Positions 37,178 to 49,589 of a DNA stretch of 64,000 bases are shown here, piece after piece. The notes below the pieces were generated by a model. The model worked only from the letters and a program-made list of their open reading frames with translations, was not told where the DNA came from and did not search any database. How positions within the stretch are numbered: position 1 is the stretch's first letter; each line of letters begins with the position of its first letter. The translations under genes and the position numbers were made by a program. The stretch spans positions 62,984,154 through 63,048,153 of the forward strand of contig JARWIR010000002.1 of NCBI GenBank assembly GCA_029959085.1, given 5' to 3'. Source of the DNA: Nemophila menziesii. Taxonomy: Eukaryota > Streptophyta > Magnoliopsida > Boraginales > Hydrophyllaceae.

Positions 37178-38062
37178 TGTTGGGATTTAGATTAATTGTT
37201 TAGAGTAATTGCTATTAATACGATTGTGCATGCTCTTTTGGAGAAGTGGAAAAGATTTAGATTACAACATCAAACATATCTATCTTTTTCTATTCTTTTG
37301 GAGAAGTGGGAAACTCACTTTGTTGTGCATGAAATATCCCACATAGTAGGAGAGATGGAAAAATTAGTATAAATATGCTTACCAATCTATTATATCCAAA
37401 AGGCCTATGTGTTATGAAGGCCAAAGAGGAATAGGCAAGCCCCACACGCGCGCACCACAACCACCACCACCCGCACGGCCTGGCCCGGCGTCGGCGTGGG
37501 CTCTTAGGAGAGTTTGGGGGTTTAGGGAGTTTGGGAGTTTAGGGAGTTTGGAGAGTCAAAAAATGAAAATCGAAAAATAAAATAATTTTTTTGAAGTGAA
37601 TACGGGGGAAGATGACTAGCTTTTATATTAGTCGGTGGCAAGTCAACCCATTCAGCCAGAAGACAAAACGCCCACCAATTTCGCTGGAAAAGAAAAGCCT
37701 CCACCAATTACGCACCAGTCATCAGTTACCAAACTTGGTCATTGCTGAATTAAAAACATGGGTCAAATGTCAAAACAAAAACTCCAATTAATTGAGAAGG
37801 AAATCAAGGGCTCTAATTTTGGATGTTTCTGACAAAGACTCACTCTACCCAATCCATTCCCCTATAATTATTGCAGCTCCCCACTTGTCTCAAAGCTACG
37901 AAATACACAAGAAAAAAGAATAACACTGTGCCTCTCTTTCTCACTAAAACGTTAGTAGAACTTCGTTTTTTCCGTTAGAGGTACCGGTACGCTGGAATAT
38001 CTTTTTAACAACCTGTGTAATTTGTTATTCATTTTCTTTCTGTGTAAGTGTAATTTGTACTA
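37178..38062 (+). repeat. 5' LTR of copia copy B (3' end missing)
   Basis: Matches the 3' LTR from TGTTGGGATTT to GTGTAAGTGTAATTTGTA, then diverges. The last 100 or so bases of LTR, including the expected TCACA end, are absent. It retains the region around the transcription start that the 3' LTR has lost (about 37871-37990). Its TATA box is altered to TATAATTA (37863-37870). Confidence 0.85.
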
Positions 38063-38168
38063 CGTTGTAGATCTCCCCGCCTAGGTGCACCTAGGCACCG
38101 CCTAGGCGTCAACTCCCCCCTCAAACGCTTACGCCTAGTTAAAACTCTAGGCGTTTTTCCTTAGCGCC
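38063..38168. other. GC-rich GCCTAGGCG patch at the deletion junction
   Basis: The sequence is rich in CCTAGG/GCCTAGGCG palindromes (for example CACCTAGGCACCGCCTAGGC at 38082-38106) and matches neither LTR nor gag. It sits where the LTR end, primer-binding site and early gag should be. It could be filler DNA from break repair or a fragment of another element. Confidence 0.6.
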
Positions 38169-38670
38169 TTTGTGGGGGAAACAAGCCTAAATCTGGGGGA
38201 AACAAGAACCGCGGCAACTCCAGCAAACAAGGTGGAGGATTCAAAACTTCCCGTAAGATTCAAAGACCTACAGGGGCCTGTTACTGTTGTGGGAAAGAAG
38301 GACATAGATCTTTCGAATGTCCCCTTAGGGCTGGCCAGGGTCCCAAAGCTGCCGTTAATCTGACTAAGACCGAAGAAATAATTGTCGCGGTAATGGTTGA
38401 GGTGAACTTGGTGGAGAACAAGAGTGAGTGGATTCTTGACACTGGAGCTTCTCGAAACTTCTGTCAAACAAAGCCTTTTTCAAGAAATTCGAAAAAGCAA
38501 TTGATGGTGAGTGTGTGTACTAAGGTGACTCTTCCACCTCTATAATTCTCGGGGAAAGACAAGTTCTCTGCAAACTCACCTATGGTAATATTTTTGAACT
38601 AAATGATGTTCTCTTCGTCCCCTCTCTCCGTAGGAACTTAGTTTCTGGAGCGCTTCTTAACAGAGTGTGC
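38169..38670 (+). pseudogene. copia gag C-terminus and aspartic protease fragment (copy B)
   Basis: The CX2CX4HX4C zinc knuckle is at 38279-38320 and the WILDTGAS protease site follows at about 38429-38455. Reading then changes frame, as in copy A, with the copia stretch ending NLVSGALLNR at about 38660. A plus-strand open frame at 38172-38363 and a minus-strand one at 38147-38467 lie in wrong frames and are incidental. The N-terminal part of gag is deleted. Confidence 0.85.
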
Positions 38671-39860
38671 CTCAAACTTGTTTTCGAGGGGGGGGGAAAT
38701 CATTATCACAAAAAATGTCGAGTTCATGGGGAAAGGGTACTTAAATAATGTCTTGTTTGTTTTAAACACTGTAACCCTTAATGAGAATGCATCTAATTCT
38801 GCTTATATCGTTGAGTCTGTTCAAACGTGGCATGGTAGACTAGGTCACTTAAATGTTATGTCTATTAAAAGGCTTATAACTTTTTGACTAATACCCCTAC
38901 ACAATGTGGTTGACTATTAAATATGTCATATATGTGTAATGTCCAAACTTGTGAAAAAACCTTTTAAATCCGTTACCACGAGACACACCATATTGCTTAA
39001 ATTAGTTCATTCGCACTAAGCTGATTCTAAAAACACCGCCAGTAGAGGAGAAAAACTTTATTACATAACCTTCGTAGATGACTACTCTAGGTTCACTTAA
39101 GTGTATCTTCTTAAAATTAAAGATGAAGCAGGAAATGCGTTTTTAAATATAAAGCCGAGGTTGAAAACCAACTAGACTGTAAAATCAAACGACTTTGGTA
39201 CGATAGAGGAGGCGAGTATAGTTCTAACTTCCTTAAAGAGTTTTGTGAAACCAATGGGATTATGCATGAAATTAGTGCCCCTTATACACCCTAACAAAAT
39301 GACATAGCAGAATGAAAGAATAAGTCCCTTAAAGGGACTATGAATGCCATGTTAATAAGTTCAGGTTTACCAACCAACATGTGGCGGGAAGCTGTTTTAT
39401 CAGCCTGTTATGTACTTAATAGGGTACCACATAAATCCCTAGAAAAGACCCCTTATGAGATGCGGAAGGGTTTTCCACCAAACCTGAAATTTTAAAAGTG
39501 TGTGGGTGCCTAGCCAAAGTCAAACTACCTGATTTTAAAACTGTCACCGTTGGACCCAAAACCGTTGACTTAATTTTCATAGGGTACGCTCAGAATAGTG
39601 CGGCATACAAATTCTTGTCCTTGGATTATAACTTTATTTGTGAATCTAGAGATACTGAGTTCTTTGAACACATTTTCTCTTTCAAAAATTTAGATATTAT
39701 CAATGCTTCTTCACTTATTGATAACTTAACTAGTAATGATGTATTGCCTCTTTATGATGTTTTCCCTGACCCCTCCACTTCCATGGAGCCTAGTAGTAAT
39801 CCCGAGGAAGAATCTAGGAGACGTAAGAGGCTTAGGATCGAGTCTAGCTTCGGCCCTGAC
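38671..39860 (+). pseudogene. copia GAG-pre-integrase and integrase fragment (copy B)
   Basis: TWHGRLGHLNVMSIKRL (about 38825) and the Cys pair region (about 38928-38945) form the zinc-binding part. The core follows with FVDDYSRF (about 39070), RYD-like WYDRGGEYSSNF (about 39195) and the acidic position before TGA 39313-39315. The C-terminal region, FIGYAQNSAAYKF (about 39577), belongs to a 202-codon open frame (39498-40106) that runs on into RT. The stop at 39313 and the frame break near the ACCAACTAGACTG stretch (39169) are also in copy A. Confidence 0.85.
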
Positions 39861-41510
39861 TTTATTACAGCCTTTATGACCGAAGGTTTTCACATTGACA
39901 TATTAAACGAACAGGTAGTCAACTGCCTCCTCATGGAGGAAGAACCAAAAACTTATGACGATGCTTTAAAATCTATAGATGCTAGTTTTTGGAAAGAGGA
40001 CATTAATAGTGAACTTGAGTCCATTAAAAGTAACCATACATGGGAATTAACTGACTTACCTAGGGGTAGCAAACCTATTAGTAGCAAATGGATTTTTAAA
40101 AAATAATTGAGACCTGATTGTTCAATAGAAAATTTCAAAGTGAGACTTGTTATTAAAGGCTTTACCTAAAAGAAAGGTTTAGACTACTTTGACACTTACT
40201 CTCCAGTGACCAAAATCACCACAATAAGAACACTTATTGCTCTATCCGTCATTCAGGAACTTGTAACACATCAAATGGATGTCAAAACCGCGTTCTTGAA
40301 CGGAGATCTATATGAAGAGATCTACATGGCACAACCTGAAGGGTGTGTGATCCCTGGTCAAGGGGACAAAGTGTATAAGTGGAAAAAATCCTTGTATGGT
40401 TTAAAACAGGCACCGAAAAAATGGTATTAAAAACTAGATAGTACTCTTATTTCAGATGGTTTTGTAGCTTAAACTTCTGATTCATGTGTTTACTCCAAGG
40501 TAACAAATTCGGAGTGTGTTATCATCTGCCTCTATGTTGATGACATTCTCATCTTTGGTACTACTATTCATATTATAAATGAGACTAAACACTTCTTGTC
40601 TTCCAGATTCGACATAAAAGATATTGGAGAAGCTGATGTAATTCTTGGGGTAAAAATCATTAGGAGCAGTAACGGGATTACCCTGAATCAGTCTCATTAC
40701 GTAGAAAGGATGCTGAAGAAGTGCAACTCCTTTGAGGTAACGCCTGTAAATACTCCTTATGATTATTGCATTCATTTATCCTAACACGTTGGCGATGTTG
40801 TATCCTAAAATGAATATGTTAAGATCATAGGGAGTGTGATGTTCTTGATGAACTATACTCGACCCGATATTGCCTATGACATGAGTAGACTTCGTCGCTA
40901 TACTCATAACCTGAGTAGTTACCACTGGGTTGCACTTCGCCGTCTATTGAAGTCCTTAAGGGGTATCATTGATCTAGGCTTTCATTATAGCAAATTCTCT
41001 ACAGTCCTTGAGGGATTTTCTGATGCAAACTGGATCTCTGACAATGATGAAGTAAACTCCACCAGTGGCTATGTGTTCTCCTTAAGACGAGGTGTTGTAT
41101 CGTGGAAGTCTTCTAAACGGACTTGTATAGCATGCTCCACCATGGAGTCTGAGTTCATAGCACTAGAGTTAGCTGGGCAAGAAGCTGAGTGGTTGAGGGG
41201 TCTCCTGTCAGATGTGCCACTTTAGGAAGGAAGTGCCACACATGTGTGTATCCATTGTGATTCACAAGCTTCCATTGGAGTCGCTCATAATAGCACCCAT
41301 AATGTAAAGAGGAGACATATTCGCATCAAAAATGGGTCAGTAAGACAGTTACCAAAAAATGGTATGATAGCCTTGGAATATGTACGATCAGAGAACAATC
41401 TAGCTGATCCATTTACCAAAGGCTTAACCAGGAGAGTAGTCCTGGAGACGTCGAGGGGGATGGAATTGAAACCCATTAATGGGGAACATGTGACTAATGA
41501 GTCGATGTGA
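39861..41510 (+). pseudogene. copia reverse transcriptase and RNase H fragment (copy B)
   Basis: The frame stays the same from 39498 to 41510 and is broken only by stops, at 40104, about 40167, 40428, 40470, 40782, about 40806 and 41223. Landmarks are TWELTDLPRGSKPISSKWIF, DVKTAFLNGDLYEEIYM, SLYGLKQAPKKWY, catalytic YVDD at 40533-40544, [30 protein letters not shown] and [11 protein letters not shown] near the end. The stops at 40104 and 40470 are shared with copy A. The stop at 41223 replaces a Trp codon kept in A, and two (40782, 40806) replace Lys and Gln codons kept in A, so these arose after the duplication. Confidence 0.92.
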
Positions 41511-42042
41511 TTCTCTCCATCCCTATGGCTCAAAACAAATCCTTCTTAAAATTCATATCCACTCGTGGTGGTCCTGTTGAGAAGGACTTGATGAATAAGA
41601 TATACTGAGTGTTAAAACTCATAGAGAATTCATAGCCTAAATGTTGGTCTTTTCGAGAAGGACTTGAGGAACTCACGGGAAATCGCGAGACCCAAACTTC
41701 ATAATAGAATGTTAAAAGGAGACGTCCTTAAAAAATCTTAAAATGCAGAGATCCACAATGTTCATAGCCCGTAAAGGGTGGTCCTTAGAGTAGGACTTGA
41801 TGAACTAAAAGGTGATGTTCGAGGGAACCATAACTTTCAGTAGGGTAGAGTATGTGCTATGTGTGTCTCGATTGAAAACAGTCAGTTCAAGAGTAAATTC
41901 ATTTAAGCGGAATTTGGTGGTTGCCTCACTTCACTACGTGACATTCAAATCGAAAGATATTGACACATAAGTACAATTCACTCAAATGCTGGTAATTATG
42001 GAAACCTGTTCACTTTCTCTCCTAAAGACCCTGAGTGGGGGA
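41511..42042 (+). other. copia 3' untranslated region and polypurine tract (copy B)
   Basis: Non-coding. It contains the same three GGTCCT...AGGACTTGA repeats as copy A. The purine-rich GAGTGGGGGA at 42033-42042, directly before the LTR start, is the expected plus-strand primer (polypurine tract). Confidence 0.75.
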
Positions 42043-42928
42043 TGTTGGGATTTAAATCAATTGTTTAGAGTAATTTCTATTAATCAGATCATGCTCTTTT
42101 GGAGAAGTGGAAAAGTTTTAGATTAAAACATCAAACATATTTATCTTTTCCAATTCTTTTGGAGAAGTGGGAAAGTCACTTTTTGTGTATGAAATATCCC
42201 ACATAGGAGGAGAGATGGAAATAATATTAGTATTAATATTCTTACCCGTCTATTATATCCAAAAAGCCTAAAGGCTATGAAGGCCAAAGAGGATTAGGCA
42301 AAGCCCCACACGTTGTGCACCACCACCACCACCCGCCCGGCCCGTCCTAGAGTCGTTGTGGGCCGTGGGCCGTCGAGGAGTGGGCGTGGGGAGTTGGGTT
42401 GTGGGCTCGTGGGGAAGTTGGGGAAGAAGTTTGGGGATTCAAAAAATGAAAAATGAAATAATTTTTCTGAACTGAATCTGGTGGAAGATGACTAGCTCTT
42501 ATAGTAGTCGGTGGCAAGTCAACCCATTCAGCCAAAAGACAAAACACCCACCAATTTCGCTCCGGAAGACAAGCCTCCACCAATTACGCACCTGTCATTC
42601 CTGAATTGAATTTAAAACATGGGTCCAATGTCAAATCAAAACCGCCAATTAATTGAGGAGGAAATCAATGGCTCTAATTGTGGACGTTTCTGACAAAGTC
42701 TCACTCCACCCACTCCCTTCCCCTATAAATATGTACGTCGTAATATCTTTTTAACAACCTGTGTAATTTGTTATTCATTTTCTTTCCGTGTAAGTGTATT
42801 TTGTATTCCTTCAATCCTATTTCATTATTTTTTTTGTAATAGTTAGTTTACATTAAAATGAATATTATTTCTTTTACTATTGGGAAACCATTTCAGTTTT
42901 GTTAAACCCGGTGATTATTTTAATCACA
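42043..42928 (+). repeat. 3' LTR of copia copy B
   Basis: Runs TGTTGGGATTTAAATC... to ...TTTTAATCACA, about 886 bases, with TG/CA ends and ATATG immediately after. TATAAATA at 42724-42731 is the TATA box. About 115 bases just downstream of the TATA box, present in the 5' LTR and in copy A, are missing here (between 42731 and 42740). Confidence 0.9.
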
Positions 42929-45900
42929 ATATGAAACATAAAAAGTTGGATTTTCGGAGAAAATCACATCTAAAAACGAGTTTTCTGATTATGAAACCCT
43001 AGAATGTGTCTTTTATAAGAATTTTGGAACCCATTAAGCAAGGATTAAGAACCATAACCGTAGTAAGCACATCAAACCTGAAATCATTGAACATTATTAA
43101 AAAACCAGACAAAAGACTAACAAGGCTGACAAATTATTTGGTTAGAAAATTACCTGAACAAGGATTTGAAAAATGAACATTATTGAACACGCTAGCTTTT
43201 TCTAACCATATCAACAAAGAAGGATGAGATATGTGAGGTTGAGAAAGATAGGAGGAATACAAGATAGGTTTTCTGAATGACTGTGATAAAGAATTAAAAT
43301 TGTGTAGGTCTTAAAAAATTAATTGGTCATGGGCTAAACAATAAAAGGTTGGACGAAATTCATGGTCTGGCCCAAATCAAAAAATATTATTTTAGGAGCA
43401 TCCCTACTTTTATTACATAATGAGAAAATGTTGTATAAAAATAATAAAATAAATAATAGAAAAGATAAGTTTAAAATATATCTAAACCATTAGTATAACC
43501 TTAAATCGAACACGTTCAAAATTCATTGTAGTCGTTACGTTTGAAAATACGAATGTAAATTGATGGTCTTTCAATTTATAATTTCCTGGTTAAATACTCA
43601 AAACATCCTTGAATCTCATTCCCCTTATCCTAAGAGTCTAAGTCTTTTTTATGCATTAAAAGATTCAGACATAATTTATATTTGTGTAATCATCCAAATA
43701 TGTTTTTGTTTAATAATTTTATACCAGAATATATGTGTTCTTGTGACTATATGATAAATTTAGTCACAAACTAATGGATATGAAGACTATCATATTTTAG
43801 TAAAACTCCCTTTGTAGTGATTGTAACCATGTAGTATTGTCGTATAATATCATTCTTGTCTAACCTAATAATATATTATTGGCATCCAAAAAAAATCAAT
43901 CGCAAATATATACACATACTTATGATATTGTGAATATGACACTAAAAAAATTACCATATTTGTAAAAAATAAAAAAAATTATGCCATTAAATCAAAGATA
44001 CTTACATCTTGTGACATATTATCTATATACATACATATATAAATAAAGAGTGGCCATAATTAAATTTTAGCTAAAATTACACAACCGACGTTCAAATATA
44101 TCTACAGAAACTTTAAAAATTACTAAAGATACCCGTACTATATATGGCTTACCCTATTATTAAAAATCACGTTTATAAAAACAAAAATAACATAAATTAC
44201 CCAAAACAAAAAACTAAACGTATCAAACACAATGAATTCTTTCCCCTATCTTCCCAGCCTATGTCCTACAACAACACCTATTCACGGCGTCACTCCAACA
44301 CCATTAATTACCACCTCCATTTATGGAGCCACCCAGCACTATCATTGTCACATTTTATCCATGACCATCACAACAACATGAAATTCTCTTTATCTCATAC
44401 TACGTGAATTACAAGTAGGTTTCATCCCAAAATTTTCTCTTTGATTAAATTCGTCAGATGTTCCATATGTAGAAGTAAGTGAATCACCACGGCCTCTTAT
44501 ACTCACCAACACTATTTCTTTATGTTTCCACGACTCACAGTTGCAACCCTCCCTCCCTCTATAACAGCCACCACCAAGATCGACCTCGTGTAACCCCCTA
44601 AAACCACCAAAAACGGTGACATGTATGTTCAACATCAATTAATAAAATTCTCTTTTCCAGTAACTCAAATGATATCATGGGTATTACACAACAAGAGTTC
44701 GATAAAATTACCAAGACATTATTCAATTTTATTTTCCCCTTTTTTCGGTAATTCTATCCTCTTGACTCCATTGCACTTTCATAGAATTTCTCTTCTATCA
44801 GCAAAATTGAGTCTAGGATTTCACTTCTAATTTTGAAGTGATTTACAGGTAATGCGTTTTCTCTTCCCTGTTAATTATTTAAAATTATATTTGGTATAAC
44901 TAACTGAATTTTGGTGAGACTCTTATTTATTTGAATGTGAGCATTCTTTGTCTGAATATCTTATTTGATAATTCAACATTTAACATTTTATCCCTTAATC
45001 CTATAAAATCAAATCTTTTTAATCAAATTCACTTGGTAAATATAAAATTTTAAAATTTAACGTATAAATATAGGTGATGATTGAAGAAATACTATGGACT
45101 AGAAAACATAGACTTGAACGTCCAACAAAAATGTGGTACAAGATATATTGATCAATAGGGGACAATATGAGTCATGATGAGTTTGAGACGATATTGCAGA
45201 TGTGGGGAAGTAATGAGTTTGATGTAAAAACCTATTGAATATGATTTTTATATTCTAAATATTAAATAAAATTAATTTAAACAACCGAGATTACTTGAGG
45301 AAAAAAGAATAAAGATAAGTAGGGAACCCTTATAACTATCTGTCAACGGCAGGTGGATACAATGTTTGTCGTATTTTTTATCATTTACCCCGAAGAATAA
45401 TATGTTCATATTATTAACTTGTGTTTTTGTTTTATATAGGACCCGAAGGAAGAGAGAACATAGTTTCAACCAGAGTCATAGGCCGATCATTGCGCTCTTA
45501 TACCTACCTCCCTCAATTTAGATGTGAAAGAAGCAGCCCAAGGTAGTTGAGTTTTATAGCGAAATTGGTCGGAAATAGACAGTAGATTAGAGGGATTAGT
45601 GGTTCCATCAATACATTGTAAGCTAGAATGTTGTGTGCAGTCGAATTATTATAATTTTTGACTAACAATATTCCTCAGCAAAAGGGATTCTAGATGTCCA
45701 TCATTTAGAACCTTTTTTCTTATTTGTGTAGATAAATTTACGTTTTTTTATCTAGTCGTTTATAATCTTTATTGTAATTTTTACAGCCGAATCCTTACTA
45801 GTATCACTAGGAAATTCTATAAGTTCCACTAAAGCCTAGCTAAAAAAGTGTTTAGTACACAACCTTTTGTTTATCTTATTTAAAGATTTCTTCACCTTAG

Positions 45901-47610
45901 ACACTTCTATATACGAAACTTTATTAGTGTGACTAAATTAATTTCATAGTTGTAGTGTAAAATAATTAAACAAAATCATATTGGATAATTGGGCAAATAT
46001 AAACATAACCAGTACCTTTAAATAATCAAAAAAATGAGTGTGACTCCTAGGACTAGGAAATGAGGTTCATGGACGTTTTGAATAATTAACTCATTGAATT
46101 ATAAACTGATAGACCATGAAATTTATATTCGTCTTTTTTACCTTAAAGATAACTATAAAATTCGAAGGTTTTTGGTTTAAGGTTATTTCAATAGTTTAGG
46201 TATATTTTAAACTTATTTTGTCTACTATTTTGTTTATTATATTTTTTATACAATATTTTTTCATCATGTATGATAAGTGTCTTAGTTTTTAAATCAGCAA
46301 TGTTTAAATTTTATATCTAATCGAATATTTCATTTATTTTATTCTGTTTTATTTTCTATCCGTATATTTTTAAATCCTCATAATATTATTCAATATTTTA
46401 GATTTTTATATATTATTTTTATAATTAAATAATAAGTAACTTATCTATTTTTTAGAATTCCTTTTAAGATTTTTTTTTATATCTTATTGTTGATGTCTTT
46501 ATATATGAACTACTATATAAAGTGTATTAGAAAAAGATACATGAAATGAATGGTGTGTTAATTTATTACTAAACAATTTTATTGTTTGATTACCACTATG
46601 TTGCTTTATTACATATATATTTTATTTTTGAATAATACTACTTCATATATCATATAATATATATGTGTGTCATACAACAGTAAGAATGACTTACTATATA
46701 TAATTGAAATGTAGTGATCATTCATCTTGATCATGGTAAGATAACGATTTATGTGTATTAAACAAATAAAATATTAAGTAATTTAGTATCATTTTTATAT
46801 AAGTCAATTAACTATACATATACAAGCATTATTTTAAATTTTTAAAAGAAAGTAAATATATAAGTAATTTATTAATAATCTCACATAATTCAATTTAAGT
46901 TCCTGATATTATATATGTTCATCAACCTTTTATTTTTAAAAATAATTTATTTTCGATTAAAATATTCCAATTTACCTTTTTGGCCCTACGACATCATGTT
47001 TTAGGTTTTCAAGTTAAGTTCCAAATGTAAATGATTGTCAAATTAATGGCAACATAATGATTATCAAATGATCTAATTACTAATTATTCAATCTAAATAT
47101 ACCAGGATTTTCTTATGGGTCAAAACATAAAAAAATCAAAGAGAATGATTTTCTATAATAAAATAATAACTTTCCTAACTGTTGTGAGGAAAATACAATT
47201 CTAAATTTAAAAAATATGTCAGTTGCATCTACTAATAACTCATAAAAAGGAAACACAGTAATCTAATTATATATCCAATTATGAAATCAACTCATACTTA
47301 CAAAACACATAATAATAAGAACTATATTTGTGTGATCTCCCTACATGCAAGTCTAAGTCAAACCAAAGCACTTCTAAGATTTTTATTCAAATGTAGAAAT
47401 ATTTCAAAAAGAATAAGGACAAAAAGTATGACCTTCAACTCAAAACACAAAGTAATTGTCATATATAATCCATTCAAAAAAAAGATCATTTCACAAAATC
47501 ATTATATTGTAAATAAAAATAAAAATTATTAATGTTTCTAGTAAAAATTAAATAAAATATAAAACTCACTTAATCAAATAGATCAACACATAAAATCACT
47601 TAGTATAATC
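42929..47610 (+). repeat. repeat unit B with internal deletion
   Basis: The head (42929-46540) is nearly colinear with unit A. The rest (46540-47040) matches 33530-34035 and then jumps, near 47045-47090, to the equivalent of about 36615. Roughly 2.6 kb, including the full palindrome, is missing. It ends at the ATATG of the next unit head (47611). The exon-like block is at 45083-45232, with WTRKHRLERPTKMWYKIY readable up to one stop. Open frames such as 44144-44407 are not conserved proteins. Confidence 0.8.
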
Positions 47611-49380
47611 ATATGAATATAAAAAGAAGGATTTTCGAAGAAAATCATTTCTGGAAAATAATTTTCAGATTATGAAACCCTAAGATGTGACATATATAAC
47701 AATTCTTTTGAAATATCAAGCAATGATTAAGAACCATAACCATGGTAAGCACATAAAATCTAAAATCATTGAACATTATTAAAAAATAAGACAAAAGACT
47801 AACCAGACCAAAAATTTACTTGTTTAGAAAATTACCTGAAAAAGGATTCATACATTGAACATCATTGAACACGCTTAGTTTTTCTAACCATTTCAAAAAA
47901 GAAATATAAGATATGTGAGGTTGAGAGAGATAGGCAAAATGTGAGGTTAACGGGTGGGTCATCGTATGGGCTAAAGAATAAAAGATTGGGCAAAACTCAT
48001 GTTCTAGTCCAACAAAAAAAATTGATTTTAGGACCCGAACGATTTTTTTATTGGAAGGGTCGGGTCAATTGGTACTTTTGAGCATCCCTACTTTTATTAC
48101 ATAATGAGAAAATTTTGTATTACATAATAAGTTTAAAATATAGATAGACTATAAGTATAACCTTGAATCGAAAATTTTCAATTTTTTTGTAATCTTTAAT
48201 TTTAGAAAAATGAATGAATTTGATGGTCTATGGTTAAATACTAAAATCATCTTTGAACCTTAATCTCCTTGACCTAAGAGTCCCACTCATTTTTTATGCA
48301 TTAAAAATTTCGGACATAGTTTATATTTGTCTAATCATCCAAATACGTTTTTATTTAATAATATTATACCAAAATATATTTGTTCCAAAAAATTGACTTT
48401 AGGACCCAAATAGGCCATTCGATTGGAAGGGTCGTTTTTTGCTAGTCAATTGGTTTGTTTAAGCATCCCTACTTTTATTATATAATGAGAAAATGTTGTA
48501 TAAAAAATAATAGACATAATAATTTTAAAATATATTCAAACTATAAGTATAACTTTGATTAAAAAAACTTTGAATTTTATTGTAATCTTTATGTTTGTAA
48601 AACTGAAAGTAAACTTAACGGTCTATCAATTTATAATTTCTTGGGATAAATACTAAAAACATCTCTAAACCCAATTCTCTGTATCCTAAGAGTCAAACTC
48701 TTTTTAAAGCATCAAGAGGTTTGGACATAGTTTATATTTGTCTAATCATCCAAATATGTCTTTGTTTAATAATTTTATACCAGGATATATTTGTCTTGCA
48801 ACTATAAGATTGATTTAGTCACAAATGAATCGATGTGAAAACTATTAGATTTTAAAACAATATTGTCGGTATTACCAAACAAACAATCGCAAACATATAC
48901 ACATAGTTATAATATTGTGTATTACACTAAAAGAATGACCACGTTTATAAAAAACAAACAAACTTTTATGCTATTAAATCAAAGATACTTACATCTTGTG
49001 ACATATTATCCTTATATAATTCTACACATACATATATAAATAAAGAGTGACCATAATATAATTTTATCTAAAAATACACAACCGACGTTCAAATTTATCT
49101 ACAAAAACTATAAAGTTACTGAAGATACCCCTACTATTATGTCTCACCCTGTAATTAAAAAATACGTTAATAAATAAACAAAACAAAAACTAAATGACCT
49201 AAAACAAAATCTAAACGTATCAAACACCATAAATTTTTGCCCCTCTCTTCCCAGCCTCTGTCCTCCAACAACACCAATTCACGTCGTCACTCCAACACCA
49301 TTAAATTACCGCTACCATTCATGGAGCCATCCAGCACTATCATTGTCACATATTGTCCATCACCGTCACAATAAATTATC
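47611..49380 (+). repeat. repeat unit D (head part only)
   Basis: ATATG (47611-47615) then AATATAAAAAGAAGGATTTTC, an uninterrupted unit start. It follows the other units up to CATGGAGCCATCCAGCAC (49319) and ends near 49380. It contains an extra tandem copy of about 380-410 bases: 48015-48387 and 48388-48802 both start AAAAATTGA.TTTAGGACCC and share TTGGAAGGGTCG and GCATCCCTACTTTTATTA. Confidence 0.75.
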
Positions 49381-49589
49381 ACTTTTTTACATGTCATATT
49401 CTATTCCAATTGAACAATCCATCTCTTTTTTTTTTACATATTTTGGTTTTTTTTTTGTAACGAACATCATCACCTAATGAATGTAATGTGAGACCAATCA
49501 ACAGAGGATCATGTAACTATACATCCAATTAACATATGCATTCTTAACATTTTCTACCACCCATCAGAATTACCGTCTAATCAGGAAAA
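49381..49589. other. unassigned AT-rich stretch
   Basis: Short spacer between the end of the unit array and a LINE fossil. Nothing recognised. Confidence 0.4.

Larger units (their letters stand above)
37178..42928 (+). mobile_element. Ty1/copia LTR retrotransposon copy B, decayed, with target duplication
   Basis: Both ends can be placed. It starts TGTTGGGATTTAG at 37178 and ends TTAATCACA at 42928, with the 5-bp target duplication ATATG at 37173-37177 and 42929-42933. Unoccupied versions of the same site exist at 27818 and 47611. The 5' LTR runs directly into late gag because the LTR end, primer-binding site and most of gag are missing. The coding part carries several stops, many shared with copy A. 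It cannot make its own proteins. Confidence 0.93.
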
